A stretch of 10,185 nt of DNA from Acidobacteriota bacterium (GCA_003222455.1 QHWF01000112.1:1-10185); one strand, 5' to 3'; counted from the stretch's first letter, positions 1 through 7,341 are shown. Notes: generated by a model from the letters alone, not told the origin. Program-made: numbers and translations.

Positions 1-335
1 CGTTCCGCCCGGGTAGCCTACGGCAGGCAGACGAGGCGATCAAGCAATACTCGCTGTTGTCGGCCCAAGGAAGCGGCGATCCAGACGACGGTAGTCCAAG
101 CCGCCTTGTCGGTGGTCAAACCTGCAACAGCGGATGCCATTGCGTCGGGACGTACCCTGCAGGTGACTGTATGCTTCGGACGCACTCAGCGACTCCTGGA
201 ACTGGTGCGGCACAAATGCAGGCGGCTGTGCATTCTTCGGGGCTGCATGGCGGGAGTGCATGGGTCTGACATGTGTGACACGGATTGTTCCGCTGATGCT
301 CCAGCAAGTGTCGCTCTGGGGGCAGAACTGCCATA
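1..335. other. left-edge region with no assignable gene
   Basis: No gene is recognised here. Plus-strand frame 1 is open from the window edge to a TAA at 334-336, which overlaps the ATG of the next gene (TAATG), so a coupled upstream coding region running in from the left cannot be excluded. Its translation is unusually rich in Cys and Arg, with no hydrophobic core and no recognisable motif, and the minus-strand frames are equally unconvincing. Base composition looks less GC-biased than in the genes to the right. Most likely this is degraded or foreign intergenic DNA next to the insertion-sequence debris at 734-889. Confidence 0.4.
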
Positions 336-713
336 ATGGGTGCTAATCAAAATGGGCTGATCATGTTGCCGAAACCTATCCTCTGGCTCCTTGCGATAGC
401 GTTCCCGATCGGCCTTAGTGTCGCCATTGCGGAGCAACTCGCTCGGACAGCGGTCGCCCGCTATCTCGAGGGCCTGGTGTTTCTGCTCGCATTACAGCCA
501 GCGCTACGGCTGCATGGCATGACCGAGGCAAACTACTGGAAGTTCTTTGCATTCGTAGCCGCAGGTGCCGGCCTCCTCGGGCTAGTTCGCCTGCCGCCGG
601 CCGTCGGCGCGGCCATCACGACCATCATCCTGCTCGCCATCGCCGCTGCTGGGGCGCATAAGCTTGTCCTCCGACTACGTCGAACTTCTTCATCACGTGA
701 ACGCCGGTCTTGA
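336..713 (+). CDS. small hypothetical multi-pass membrane protein
   Basis: The product is 125 residues and not recognised. It has four hydrophobic stretches, at about residues 15-32, 43-59, 70-86 and 89-112, joined by short loops, and ends in a basic tail with several Arg (RLRRTSSSRERRS). It is therefore predicted to be an inner-membrane protein with a positively charged cytoplasmic C-terminus. The ATG at 336 has a G-rich stretch (about 318-323) some 12 nt upstream. An in-frame ATG at 363, just before the first hydrophobic segment, is an equally good start (116 residues). The gene is followed at once by insertion-sequence remnants, so its C-terminus may have been altered by insertion. It is supported by membrane-protein composition only; no family is assigned. 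Confidence 0.45.
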   Translation: MGANQNGLIMLPKPILWLLAIAFPIGLSVAIAEQLARTAVARYLEGLVFLLALQPALRLHGMTEANYWKFFAFVAAGAGLLGLVRLPPAVGAAITTIILLAIAAAGAHKLVLRLRRTSSSRERRS

Positions 714-733
714 GGAGGATGTCGGAGGCTGGC

Positions 734-766
734 GTGGACACCTGATTACGGCCGGAAGTGGACACC
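734..766. repeat. spaced direct repeat GTGGACACC, probable insertion-sequence end
   Basis: GTGGACACC occurs at 734-742 and again at 758-766, a spacing of 24 bases. Repeated GTGGACACC-like words separated by about two helical turns recall the multiple terminal repeats of IS21-family elements. That is a resemblance from memory, not an alignment. The repeat sits directly beyond the stop codon of the IS5-type transposase remnant, so two unrelated elements may have left debris at the same site. Confidence 0.35.
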
Positions 767-769
767 CGC

Positions 770-889
770 TCAGCCCGTCCTCCATGTCTTGCTCAGCGAC
801 TGCCAGCAGATCATCGCGCACCCGAGCGAGAGGAACGCCTCGTGGATGTCGGCCCGCTTCTCATACCGCACGCGAAGGCGGCGAAACAG
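770..889 (-). pseudogene. IS5-type transposase, C-terminal remnant
   Basis: The minus strand encodes the typical end of IS5-type DDE transposases: LFRRLRVRYEKRADIHEAF, then LSLGCAMICWQSL, ending at a TGA (complement of 770-772). The family normally has a few hundred residues with the catalytic Asp/Asp/Glu upstream of this segment. Here similarity begins at about the Leu codon at 887-889, and the sequence further upstream reads as unrelated intergenic DNA before the DinB-type gene. No start, no catalytic core and no second terminal repeat are present, so this is an inactive fragment. The family call rests on the RYEKRADIHEAF block, which is highly characteristic. Confidence 0.8.
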
Positions 890-945
890 GCCTGAATTCC
901 TGCACCACAACGATTTTTCAGAGGTCCCGGAGCCGCTTGCTCGCA

Positions 946-1479
946 TTACGCGGTCGCCATCGTCTGCTCCACGATCTGCGCAGCATGCCGCGCTTCATGA
1001 GCGCCGACGAACGCAATCCATTGATAGAGCGACAGCGGCCCCAGGAAAGGATGCGGATGCAGGATGCCGCCGAGCGCGAGGGCATCGGCATTGGTGACTG
1101 CGCCGCGGAAGGCGATTGTCGCGTGCTCCAGCGCCGCCCATGCCGCATCCGCATCGATCCCTGTCGGGTGCAGCATCGCGGGCGCCGCCACGCGGATCGA
1201 GCGATCGAGCACGCGCTCGATGTTCAGCGTCGGCAACAGGGGATCGGTGCGGGTCTCCGGGCCCACGCCGGCCGCACGCGCGTCGGCGACCCGCACGGCC
1301 ACGAGTTTCGTCACGCGCCCGCTGACAATCGCCAGATGTTCAACGATCCCGCCCGGCGACCATTGACCCGGCGCCGGCGGCACATCGCGCAGGCCGGGCG
1401 GCACGGCTTCGAACGCGCGGCGAAGCACGATTCGTTGTGCGTCGACGTAATCGACGAGCTCCTGAATTCGAGGATGCAT
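946..1479 (-). CDS. DinB-fold (DinB/YfiT-like) putative metal-dependent protein
   Basis: The product is 177 residues, the usual length for DinB/YfiT-like four-helix-bundle proteins. These bind a divalent metal through three His and include thiol-dependent transferases; most members have no known substrate. Candidate ligands are His48 (GGIVEHLAIV) and the pair His161/His165 in GAHEARHAAQI, preceded by SLYQWIAFVGAHEARH, the standard last helix. PGQWSPGGIVEHL at 37-49 is the usual second-helix signature. No signal peptide is seen, so it should be cytoplasmic. The ATG at 1479 has a TATAAC box directly upstream and no well-placed ribosome binding site, so the message may be leaderless. It reads away from the BNR gene. 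The fold is confident; the reaction is unknown. Confidence 0.87.
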   Translation of the reverse strand: MHPRIQELVDYVDAQRIVLRRAFEAVPPGLRDVPPAPGQWSPGGIVEHLAIVSGRVTKLVAVRVADARAAGVGPETRTDPLLPTLNIERVLDRSIRVAAPAMLHPTGIDADAAWAALEHATIAFRGAVTNADALALGGILHPHPFLGPLSLYQWIAFVGAHEARHAAQIVEQTMATA

Positions 1480-1487
1480 AGGCGAAT

Positions 1488-1493
1488 GTTATA
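1488..1493 (-). promoter_or_regulatory. candidate -10 box for the DinB-type gene
   Basis: Read on the minus strand, the sequence is TATAAC, close to the bacterial -10 consensus, with its downstream edge 8 bases before the ATG at 1479. Transcription from it would begin almost at the start codon, giving a leaderless or near-leaderless message. No convincing -35 hexamer is seen at 16-18 bases. The dispersed-repeat head at 1505-1518 lies just upstream. Confidence 0.3.
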
Positions 1494-1504
1494 CTCCGCC
1501 CCTT

Positions 1505-1665
1505 CAGGAGTGTGTCCGACTGACTGACGCCGCCACGCGGTACGACATTCAACGCAGAAACCGCAGAACTCGCAGAACGTCACCGGTTTTCTCTGCGGGT
1601 TCCGCGAGCTCTGCGGTGATCGTCCTGGTTTGCGTCCCTGGCGGCCTTTGCGTTCAATCGTAACG
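1505..1665 (+). repeat. dispersed composite hairpin repeat, copy 1
   Basis: Copy 1 begins with the head CAGGAGTGTGTCCG (1505-1518) and continues with GACTGACTGACGCCGCC. A hairpin zone follows, whose left arm (1553-1579) is CGCAGAAAC, CGCAGAACT, CGCAGAACG, a strict 9-nt period, facing CTCTGCGG-type words at 1591-1617. The 3' part (1630-1656) is TTTGCGTCC-CTGGCGGCC-TTTGCGTTC, also 9-nt periodic, and the tail is AATCGTAACG. Head, periodic hairpin and tail are shared with copies at 5047-5157 and 9270-9390. The stem wording has diverged most in this copy. It fills the gap between the divergent DinB-type and BNR genes. Confidence 0.8.
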
Positions 1666-1684
1666 TTCGCTCCAACCTGCTGAC

Positions 1685-4600
1685 ATGTTCAAACGTCTTC
1701 CTTTCCTCATCCTCGTGACCTTGTTACTGGTGAGCGCCGGCTGGACCTTCGGTGTTCGCGCAAACATCGGGGCCGAACCGGATTCGCCGCCGGCAGCCCA
1801 GAGCCGCGCGCCGGCGGCGGGCGATTTCGATCAGGCCATCCTCGATGCGTTCCGCTGGCGCAGCATCGGTCCGCTCCGCGGCGGCCGATCGATTGCCGTG
1901 TCGGGCGTGAAAGGGCGGCCGAAGGAAGGCTACTTCGGCGCCGTCGGCGGCGGCCTGTGGAAGACGACCGACGGCGGCATGAACTGGGCAGCGGTCACCG
2001 ATGGTCAGATCAAGAGCGCCTCGGTCGGGGCGGTCGCTGTCTCCGAGTCGAACCCCGACACGGTGTACATCGGGATGGGTGAATCGTGCATCCGCGGCAA
2101 CATCATGCCCGGCGACGGCGTCTACAGGTCCACCGACGCGGGCAAGACCTGGACCCACATCGGCTTCTCCGATTCCGACGCGATCGCGAAAATCCGGATC
2201 CATCCGACGAATCCCAACATCGTGTTCGTCGCCGACTTCTGCAAGTACAGCGTGCCGTGCGACGAGCGCGGCGTCTTCAAGAGCGCCGACGGCGGCACGA
2301 CGTGGAAGAAGGTGTTGTTCAAGGACACGAAGACCGGCGCCGCGGATGTCGCGATCGATCGCCGGAACCCGAACGTGATGTTCGCCGCGTTGTGGGAGGC
2401 CTACCGCGTCGAATACCAGATGTCGAGCGGCGGTCCGGGCAGCGGCTTGTACAAGTCCACCGACGGCGGCGACACCTGGCGCGAGATCACGCGCAATCAA
2501 GGCCTGCCGCAGGGGCTCGTGGGCAAGATCAGCATCGGTATCTCGGGTGCGGACTCGAACCGCATCTACGCGCTCATCGAGAACGAGAACGGCGGCCTTT
2601 ACAGCTCGGACGACGCCGGCGCCACGTGGAAACTGGTGAACGCGGGCCGCAATATCCGCCAGCGTGCGTTCTACTACACGCACGTGTTCGCCGACCCGAG
2701 CAGCAAAGACATCGTCTACATGCTCAATACGAGCGCCTTCCGATCGACCGATGGCGGCAAGACGCTGGCCAGCATCGGCAACGGCACGCACGGCGATCAT
2801 CACGACCTGTGGATCGATCCGGACGATTCCGAGCACGTCATGGACGGCAACGACGGCGGCGGCACGATCACGTACAACGTCTCGGCACCGCAGCGGGCGT
2901 GGACCGACGAGGATTTTCCAACCGCGCAGATGTATCACGTCATCACGACCAAACCCGCGCCGTATCACGTCTGCGGCGCGCAGCAGGACAACTCGACGTT
3001 ATGCGTCGGCAGCAATACGACCTTCGGCCGCGGCGGGGGCGGTGGTGGCCGAGGCGCGGTCGTGGATCCGTATCAGGCCGGCGGCGGCGAGCCGGGCTAC
3101 ATCGCTCCCGACCCGAAGGATCCCGACGTGTTCTACTCGGGCGCGAACAACGGGACGTTTCTCACCCGGCTCAATCGCCGGACCGGCGAGGTGCGCGAGG
3201 TCGGCCCGTACCCGCGGTTCTTCTCGGGCGAACCCTCGAGCGCGCTCGTTGAACGGTGGCAGTGGACGTACCCTATCCTCTTTTCGCCCGTCGATCCGAC
3301 CGTCCTCTACACGGCGTCGCAGCACGTCTGGAGAACGACACACGGCGGCCAGACCTGGGATCGGATCAGCGGCGACCTCACCCGCCACGATCCGAAAACG
3401 ATGACCGAGTCGGGCGGACCGATCACGCACGACATGAACAGCCCCGAAGTGTACGCAACGGTGTTCTCAATCGGCCCGGGGAAGACGGACGTGAACGTCC
3501 TCTGGACCGGATCGGACGACGGTCTGGTGCACGTGACGCGCGACGGCGGCAAGACGTGGACCAACGTCACGCCGCAGGACATGCCCGACCTCGGGCGCGT
3601 CAGCCAGATTGACGCGTCGATGTTCGACGCGGGCACCGCCTACATCGCCGTCAAGAAGCCACTGCTCAACGACTTCTCGCCCTACATCTTCCGCACCCAC
3701 GACTTCGGCCGGACGTGGACGAAAATCGTCAATGGCATTCCCGCCCGGGATTACACGCACGTCGTCCGCGAAGATCCGGTGCGGCGCGGCATGCTCTACG
3801 CCGGCACGCAGCACGGGTTCTACCTGTCCGTGGACGATGGGGACCACTGGCGACCGCTGTCGCTCAACCTGCCCGATACGCCGATTCACGACATCTGGAT
3901 CGACGGCAACGACATCGCGATCACGGCGCACGGGCGCAGCTTCTACATCCTCGACGACATTGGACCGCTGCGGCAGTACGGGCCGGAGGTGACCACGGCG
4001 TCCGACGCGTATCTGTTCAAACCCGGAGACGCGATACGGTCCGGTAATCCGGCCACGCTGACGTACTGGTTGAAGAAGCCGGTCGAGAAGATGACGCTCG
4101 ACATCCTCGACGGCAAAGGTCAGGTCGTGCGGTCGTATAACGGCGTGCTACCGAATCCTGAAGGCCGCGCTGGGACCTCGACAGGCTCAGGGCGCGAAGG
4201 TGGGCCCGGCCCGGGTCGCACCGGCGGCGCAGCACCATCCGGAGGTCGAGGTCGCAGCGATCAGCCGGCCGGTCGCGGCGGTCGAGGGGCGGAGGGCGAA
4301 GCCCCGCGATCGGAAGAAGAAGAAACGGGCGGCGGGCGCGGCGGGCCTCCAACGACGGCATCGATGGCGACCGGCGTGCAACGGGTCACGTGGGACCTCC
4401 AGGCGCAGCCGGTTGTCAGCTTCCCGGGGATGGTGCTCTGGGGGGCGACGGCGAGCGGACCGACGGTGCTGCCGGGAACCTATCAGGCGCGGCTCACCCT
4501 CAACGATCGAACGACGATGACGCAGCCGTTTGCCGTGAGAAAACATCCATGGCGCACCGTCACCGACGCCGATCTGCAGGCACAGTTCGATCTGGCCACG

Positions 4601-5014
4601 CAAATCCGCGACAAGGTCAACGAGGCGAACAACGCGGTGATCCAGATCCGCCGGCTCAAACAGCAGCTCGCCGATCGGGTGCAGAAGTCGCAGAACGCCG
4701 ACGTGAAAGCCATCGCCGAACAGTTCACGAAGGACTTGAGCGCCGTCGAGGAAGACGTCTATCAGGTACGCAATCAGAGCAACCAGGATCCGTTGAACTT
4801 TCCGATCAAGACGAACAATCGTCTCGCGTCGCTGCTCCGCGCGGTCACGACCGGCGACGGCAAGCCGCTCGGGAACGCGGCGCCGATCTTCGACGATCTC
4901 AGGACGGAGCTGAAAGGCGAGACCGATCGCCTGCAGCGCGCGCTGACAACGTATCTGCCGCGATTCAATCAGCTGGCGCAGCGATTGGGGATCGATCCGG
5001 TGAGCGAGAAGTAG
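1685..5014 (+). CDS. secreted BNR/sortilin-like (VPS10-type) beta-propeller protein
   Basis: This 1109-residue exported protein belongs to the large WD40/YVTN/BNR-like group abundant in Acidobacteria, often mislabelled glycosyl hydrolase. Residues 1-26 form a signal peptide (MFKRLPFLILVTLLLVSAGW, then TFGVRA). Ten Asp-box motifs of the form S/T-x-D-G-G-x-T-W end at about residues 101, 156, 207, 265, 315, 361, 558, 625, 678 and 722, consistent with one large or two tandem propellers. A Gly-rich patch at 448-457 splits the series. Residues 775-820 and 895-952 read as an FlgD-like Ig fold interrupted by a Gly/Arg/Pro linker (824-893), and 955-1100 are charged helices. No sialidase or other catalytic set is evident, so binding or scaffolding in the periplasm or at the surface is likelier. 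No clear ribosome binding site precedes the ATG. Confidence 0.9.
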   Translation: MFKRLPFLILVTLLLVSAGWTFGVRANIGAEPDSPPAAQSRAPAAGDFDQAILDAFRWRSIGPLRGGRSIAVSGVKGRPKEGYFGAVGGGLWKTTDGGMNWAAVTDGQIKSASVGAVAVSESNPDTVYIGMGESCIRGNIMPGDGVYRSTDAGKTWTHIGFSDSDAIAKIRIHPTNPNIVFVADFCKYSVPCDERGVFKSADGGTTWKKVLFKDTKTGAADVAIDRRNPNVMFAALWEAYRVEYQMSSGGPGSGLYKSTDGGDTWREITRNQGLPQGLVGKISIGISGADSNRIYALIENENGGLYSSDDAGATWKLVNAGRNIRQRAFYYTHVFADPSSKDIVYMLNTSAFRSTDGGKTLASIGNGTHGDHHDLWIDPDDSEHVMDGNDGGGTITYNVSAPQRAWTDEDFPTAQMYHVITTKPAPYHVCGAQQDNSTLCVGSNTTFGRGGGGGGRGAVVDPYQAGGGEPGYIAPDPKDPDVFYSGANNGTFLTRLNRRTGEVREVGPYPRFFSGEPSSALVERWQWTYPILFSPVDPTVLYTASQHVWRTTHGGQTWDRISGDLTRHDPKTMTESGGPITHDMNSPEVYATVFSIGPGKTDVNVLWTGSDDGLVHVTRDGGKTWTNVTPQDMPDLGRVSQIDASMFDAGTAYIAVKKPLLNDFSPYIFRTHDFGRTWTKIVNGIPARDYTHVVREDPVRRGMLYAGTQHGFYLSVDDGDHWRPLSLNLPDTPIHDIWIDGNDIAITAHGRSFYILDDIGPLRQYGPEVTTASDAYLFKPGDAIRSGNPATLTYWLKKPVEKMTLDILDGKGQVVRSYNGVLPNPEGRAGTSTGSGREGGPGPGRTGGAAPSGGRGRSDQPAGRGGRGAEGEAPRSEEEETGGGRGGPPTTASMATGVQRVTWDLQAQPVVSFPGMVLWGATASGPTVLPGTYQARLTLNDRTTMTQPFAVRKHPWRTVTDADLQAQFDLATQIRDKVNEANNAVIQIRRLKQQLADRVQKSQNADVKAIAEQFTKDLSAVEEDVYQVRNQSNQDPLNFPIKTNNRLASLLRAVTTGDGKPLGNAAPIFDDLRTELKGETDRLQRALTTYLPRFNQLAQRLGIDPVSEK
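4174..4204 (+). repeat. intergenic-type short repeat inside the BNR coding sequence
   Basis: CTCGACAGGCTCAGGGC at 4177-4193, followed by GCGAAGG, matches the short repeat word (CTTCGACAGGCTCAGGGC-GAAGG type) that is scattered between genes in many environmental bacteria. Here it is read in frame as TSTGSGREGG and forms the start of the low-complexity linker of the BNR protein (residues about 831-840). The family match is from memory of the common word. Confidence 0.55.
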
Positions 5015-5046
5015 CCGGCCAGGAGCGTCTTCCGATGGTATGTTCC

Positions 5047-5157
5047 TAGGAGCGCGTCCGGCCGTAGAACGCAAAGGCCGCGAAGGCCGCAAAGAAATCC
5101 TGTCTTTACTTTGCGTCCTTTGCGACCTCTGCGTTCGATCGTGACCTGCTCTAGCGA
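5047..5157 (+). repeat. dispersed composite hairpin repeat, copy 2
   Basis: Copy 2 has the head TAGGAGCGCGTCCG (5047-5060) but lacks the GACTGACTGACG segment. Its hairpin, 5067-5136, starts with GAACGC and ends with GCGTTC. The left arm is CGCAAAGGC, CGCGAAGGC, CGCAAAG and the right arm CTTTGCGTC, CTTTGCGAC, CTCTGCGTT, both with a 9-nt period, around an asymmetric loop. The tail GATCGTGACCTGCTCTAGCG ends eight bases before the TMEM175-type ATG. The reverse complement of its hairpin is almost identical to copy 3 at 9288-9357, loop included. It could terminate the BNR message, act on the downstream gene, or both. Confidence 0.85.
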
Positions 5158-5164
5158 ACGTTCA

Positions 5165-5755
5165 ATGAGCAAGACGCGGCTCGAAGCATTCAGCGACGGC
5201 GTGATCGCGATCCTCATCACGATCATGGTGCTGGAGCTCAAGGCGCCGGACGGGACCGATCTGGCGGCGCTGCGGCCGCTCGTGCCGACGTTCCTCGCCT
5301 ACCTTCTCAGCTTCATCTATCTGGGCATCTACTGGAACAATCACCACCACATGTTCCAGGCCACGCACCACATCAGCGGCGGCGTCCTGTGGCCCAATCT
5401 GCATCTCCTGTTCTGGCTGTCACTCGTGCCATTCACGACGAGCTGGATGGGTGAACACCACCAGGAGCCGGTGCCGACGGCCGTGTACGGTGCGGTGCTG
5501 CTCTGCTGCGCCGTCGCCTGGTCGATTCTCCAGCACTGCATCGTCGCCGTCGAAGGTCCTCACTCGACCCTGGCGACGGCAGTCGGCAAAGATCGCAAAG
5601 CGAAGGGATCGCTCGCGATGTACATCGCGGCGATCCTGCTCGCATTCGTGCGGCCGTGGGTCGCGGAGGCGCTCTACGCCGCCGTCGCGATGGTGTGGCT
5701 GGTCCCGGATCGCCGGATCGAATCGAGGCTCGGTCACCGGGCGAACGCGGTCTGA
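5165..5755 (+). CDS. TMEM175-like (DUF1211) potassium channel family protein
   Basis: The 196-residue membrane protein carries the TMEM175 signature at its N-terminus: RLEAFSDGVIAILITIMVLE (residues 5-24), with the conserved Phe9-Ser10-Asp11. Bacterial members have six helices per subunit and form tetrameric, K+-selective leak channels in the cytoplasmic membrane. Helices are read at about 9-25, 37-57, 76-94, 105-126, 148-164 and 166-181. WNNHHHMF (57-64) and WLSLVPFTTSW (84-94) are further family blocks. The ATG at 5165 is chosen because the signature lies four residues after it; the open frame upstream only translates the hairpin repeat. No strong ribosome binding site is visible. Its last 22 bases overlap the convergent VOC gene. 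Confidence 0.9.
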   Translation: MSKTRLEAFSDGVIAILITIMVLELKAPDGTDLAALRPLVPTFLAYLLSFIYLGIYWNNHHHMFQATHHISGGVLWPNLHLLFWLSLVPFTTSWMGEHHQEPVPTAVYGAVLLCCAVAWSILQHCIVAVEGPHSTLATAVGKDRKAKGSLAMYIAAILLAFVRPWVAEALYAAVAMVWLVPDRRIESRLGHRANAV

Positions 5756-6111
5756 TGCAGCGGCTGGTACAGCCCGATTTCGCCGCCGCTCGGCAGGCGG
5801 ACGGTTGTCGTGATGCCCCACGCCTCCTGCTCGAGCTCCCCACAGGCGACGTGCTTCGCCTGCAGCAGGTTGACCGTTTCGCGCACGTCGTCGCACATCA
5901 AGTAGACGAGCGCGCCCAGAAGCGACTGGCCGCCGTGCTTCTGCGCGAATGTCCCGTCGCCTGGATGGACGGCGATCTCCGCGGGCGGCAGCGCGAAGAT
6001 CAACCAGCCACCGCCAACGTCAACTCCCTTGAACTGCAGCACGTCGCGAAAGAACGTGCGATCCGCATCCGGATCGGTGCTGTACAGCAGAACGTGCGCG
6101 CCGAAAATCAT
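5734..6111 (-). CDS. VOC (glyoxalase/bleomycin-resistance fold) family protein
   Basis: The 125-residue single-domain protein has the paired beta-alpha-beta-beta-beta layout of the vicinal oxygen chelate superfamily. MIFGAHVLLYSTDPDADRTF is the first module, with the usual DPDxxxxFFRDVLQF helix, and GALVYLMCDDVRETVNLLQA is the start of the second, which ends with LPSGGEIGLYQP. Likely metal ligands are His6, Glu45 or His49, and Glu111. Members may be dioxygenases, lyases or drug-binding proteins; the substrate cannot be told from sequence. The start is firm: AGGAG (complement of 6118-6122) lies six bases upstream of the ATG. The 3' end overlaps the TMEM175-type gene tail-to-tail by 22 bp, so the two transcripts are antisense there. 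Confidence 0.88.
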   Translation of the reverse strand: MIFGAHVLLYSTDPDADRTFFRDVLQFKGVDVGGGWLIFALPPAEIAVHPGDGTFAQKHGGQSLLGALVYLMCDDVRETVNLLQAKHVACGELEQEAWGITTTVRLPSGGEIGLYQPLHQTAFAR

Positions 6112-6142
6112 CGTTATCTCCTCTCAGCATTGCTACGGCTCA

Positions 6143-6240
6143 TCACGAAGACACGAAGAGTACGAAGTGCACGAAGAGGAATATGTATGGAGCGCATTGA
6201 TATTCTTCGTGTACCTTCGTGTTTCTTCGTGCCTTCGTGA
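6143..6240. repeat. long imperfect hairpin of CACGAAG/CTTCGTG words
   Basis: The left arm, from 6143, reads TCACGAAGA, CACGAAGAG, TACGAAGTG, CACGAAGAG. The right arm consists of four CTTCGTG words between 6204 and 6240, ending CTTCGTGA. An AT-rich loop (about 6181-6203) separates them. Spacing between words is 8-10 bases. The design matches the other hairpin repeats in the window but uses a different word. It lies between the end of the amidase-type gene and the start of the VOC gene, both on the minus strand, where it could end one message and would lie in the promoter region of the other. Confidence 0.8.
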
Positions 6241-6268
6241 AAAGACGTTTCGCATCGAATTCTCTCTT

Positions 6269-7306
6269 TCATTGCGAAAAGATCGATTTCGCCACCATCG
6301 CGTGAATGCCTTTGGTGCCGTCCACGAGCTGCGTCACGTGAAGGTCGGCAGCGAGCGAGCACAGGATATACGCGTCGTCGCGGCTCATGCGCTTCTCCGT
6401 CACCAGGAAGTCCACCATCTCGCGCGTCGCCAGTTTCGCCGCCTCGTCGAGGTCCGTGTGGAGGCCCATCGCGATATAGTGGGCCGGCGTCTCCGCGCGC
6501 GGCCAGTTCAGGCGCTTTCCCTTCCGAACGGAGATCTGGACGGTCCCTCGCAATGATGTTTCGAGGGCGGTCAGCGTGACCTCGCCGTCGCCCTGCATAC
6601 CGTGGCCGTCGCCCATCGACAACAGCGCGCCCGGGACGTGCACCGGCAGGTACAACGTCGATCCCGCAATCAGCTCCTTGTTGTCCAGATTGCCTGCATG
6701 CGGACCGGGCGGACCGCTCGACACGCGTCCCAGCAGCGGGTTGAGCGCCACGCCGATCGATCCGAAGAACGGAGCAAGTCTCAGCGTCACACCCGGCGCA
6801 AAGACTGCCGTGCCTGCACGGACGTTGAAGCGGACGAGTCGAAACCGCGTATAAGGAAAATCGTCAGGCAGCGTGCCGCTGCTAGGCATGAAGCCGCTCA
6901 CCCCGTACGGGTGCAGATACTCGAAGCCCAGGATCTTCACCTCCAGCACGTCACCGGGCTCCGCCCCCTCCACCCAGATCGGACCGGTCAAGGGGTGCGC
7001 GCCAGGGCCACGATCCGTAATCGCACGCTCAACCGCCTTCAATGGGTCGGGAATCTCGTCTTCGGTCACGCCGGCGGCGCGAAGCCGCTGGAGTACACGT
7101 GCCACCATTGTTTCGACGCGCACGGTGTCGCCCGAGGCGATGCGCAATACCGGCCTGATCGACGCGTCGTAGTAGCCCCAGTGCACGTTCCCGGGCAGGA
7201 GCCTCAGATCGTGTGTGCGTGCCGTCTGCGCGGACCGAAAGGCGGCGCCCCATAATCCCGCAGCGGAAAGAACGATCAGCAACGCGATTGATCTCGGTGT
7301 CCTCAT
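6269..7306 (-). CDS. secreted acetamidase/formamidase (FmdA/AmdA) family protein
   Basis: The 345-residue product belongs to the FmdA/AmdA family, whose characterised members hydrolyse formamide or acetamide to ammonia and the acid. Core blocks are present: LTGPIWVEGAEPGDVLEVKI (106-125), GPHAGNLDNKEL (201-212) and MGDGHGMQGDGEVTLTALE (231-249), with Asp233, His235 and Gln238 as likely metal-site or catalytic residues. Unlike classical cytoplasmic members it begins with a signal peptide (RSIALLIVLSAAGLWGAAF), so it should act in the periplasm or outside. The ATG at 7306 is chosen for the well-placed GAGG five bases upstream and the signal peptide; longer readings run through the neighbouring gene. 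It follows the membrane gene at 7342-7821 by 35 bp and is probably co-transcribed. The substrate is unknown. Confidence 0.9.
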   Translation of the reverse strand: MRTPRSIALLIVLSAAGLWGAAFRSAQTARTHDLRLLPGNVHWGYYDASIRPVLRIASGDTVRVETMVARVLQRLRAAGVTEDEIPDPLKAVERAITDRGPGAHPLTGPIWVEGAEPGDVLEVKILGFEYLHPYGVSGFMPSSGTLPDDFPYTRFRLVRFNVRAGTAVFAPGVTLRLAPFFGSIGVALNPLLGRVSSGPPGPHAGNLDNKELIAGSTLYLPVHVPGALLSMGDGHGMQGDGEVTLTALETSLRGTVQISVRKGKRLNWPRAETPAHYIAMGLHTDLDEAAKLATREMVDFLVTEKRMSRDDAYILCSLAADLHVTQLVDGTKGIHAMVAKSIFSQ

Positions 7307-7341
7307 CGCTGCCTCACCTTTCTTCGTGTGTCCTTCGGCCG

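Noticed and set aside
664..1527. Long plus-strand open frame of 287 codons across the DinB-type gene
   Set aside because: The translation is Arg/His-rich with no domain, while the opposite strand gives a clear DinB-fold protein and an IS5-type transposase end. It is an antisense shadow in GC-rich DNA.
1553..1656. CRISPR array at the periodic 9-nt words
   Set aside because: Repeat units are 9 nt with no unique spacers and the arms are inverted copies forming a hairpin; no cas genes are nearby.
1724..2968. Minus-strand open frame of 414 codons inside the BNR gene
   Set aside because: Its content mirrors the plus-strand codon bias (Val/Ala/Arg/Asp-rich, no motif). The plus frame has a signal peptide and ten Asp boxes.
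1685..5014. Sialidase or glycosyl hydrolase function for the BNR protein
   Set aside because: Asp boxes are structural. I could not find the arginine triad, Tyr/Glu nucleophile or Asp of sialidases in the expected places, so no enzyme activity is claimed.
7319..7337. Another copy of the CTTCGTG hairpin between the amidase and membrane genes
   Set aside because: There is only one arm-like stretch (TTTCTTCGTGTGTCCTTCGG) and no facing CACGAAG arm, so it may be chance or a worn remnant.
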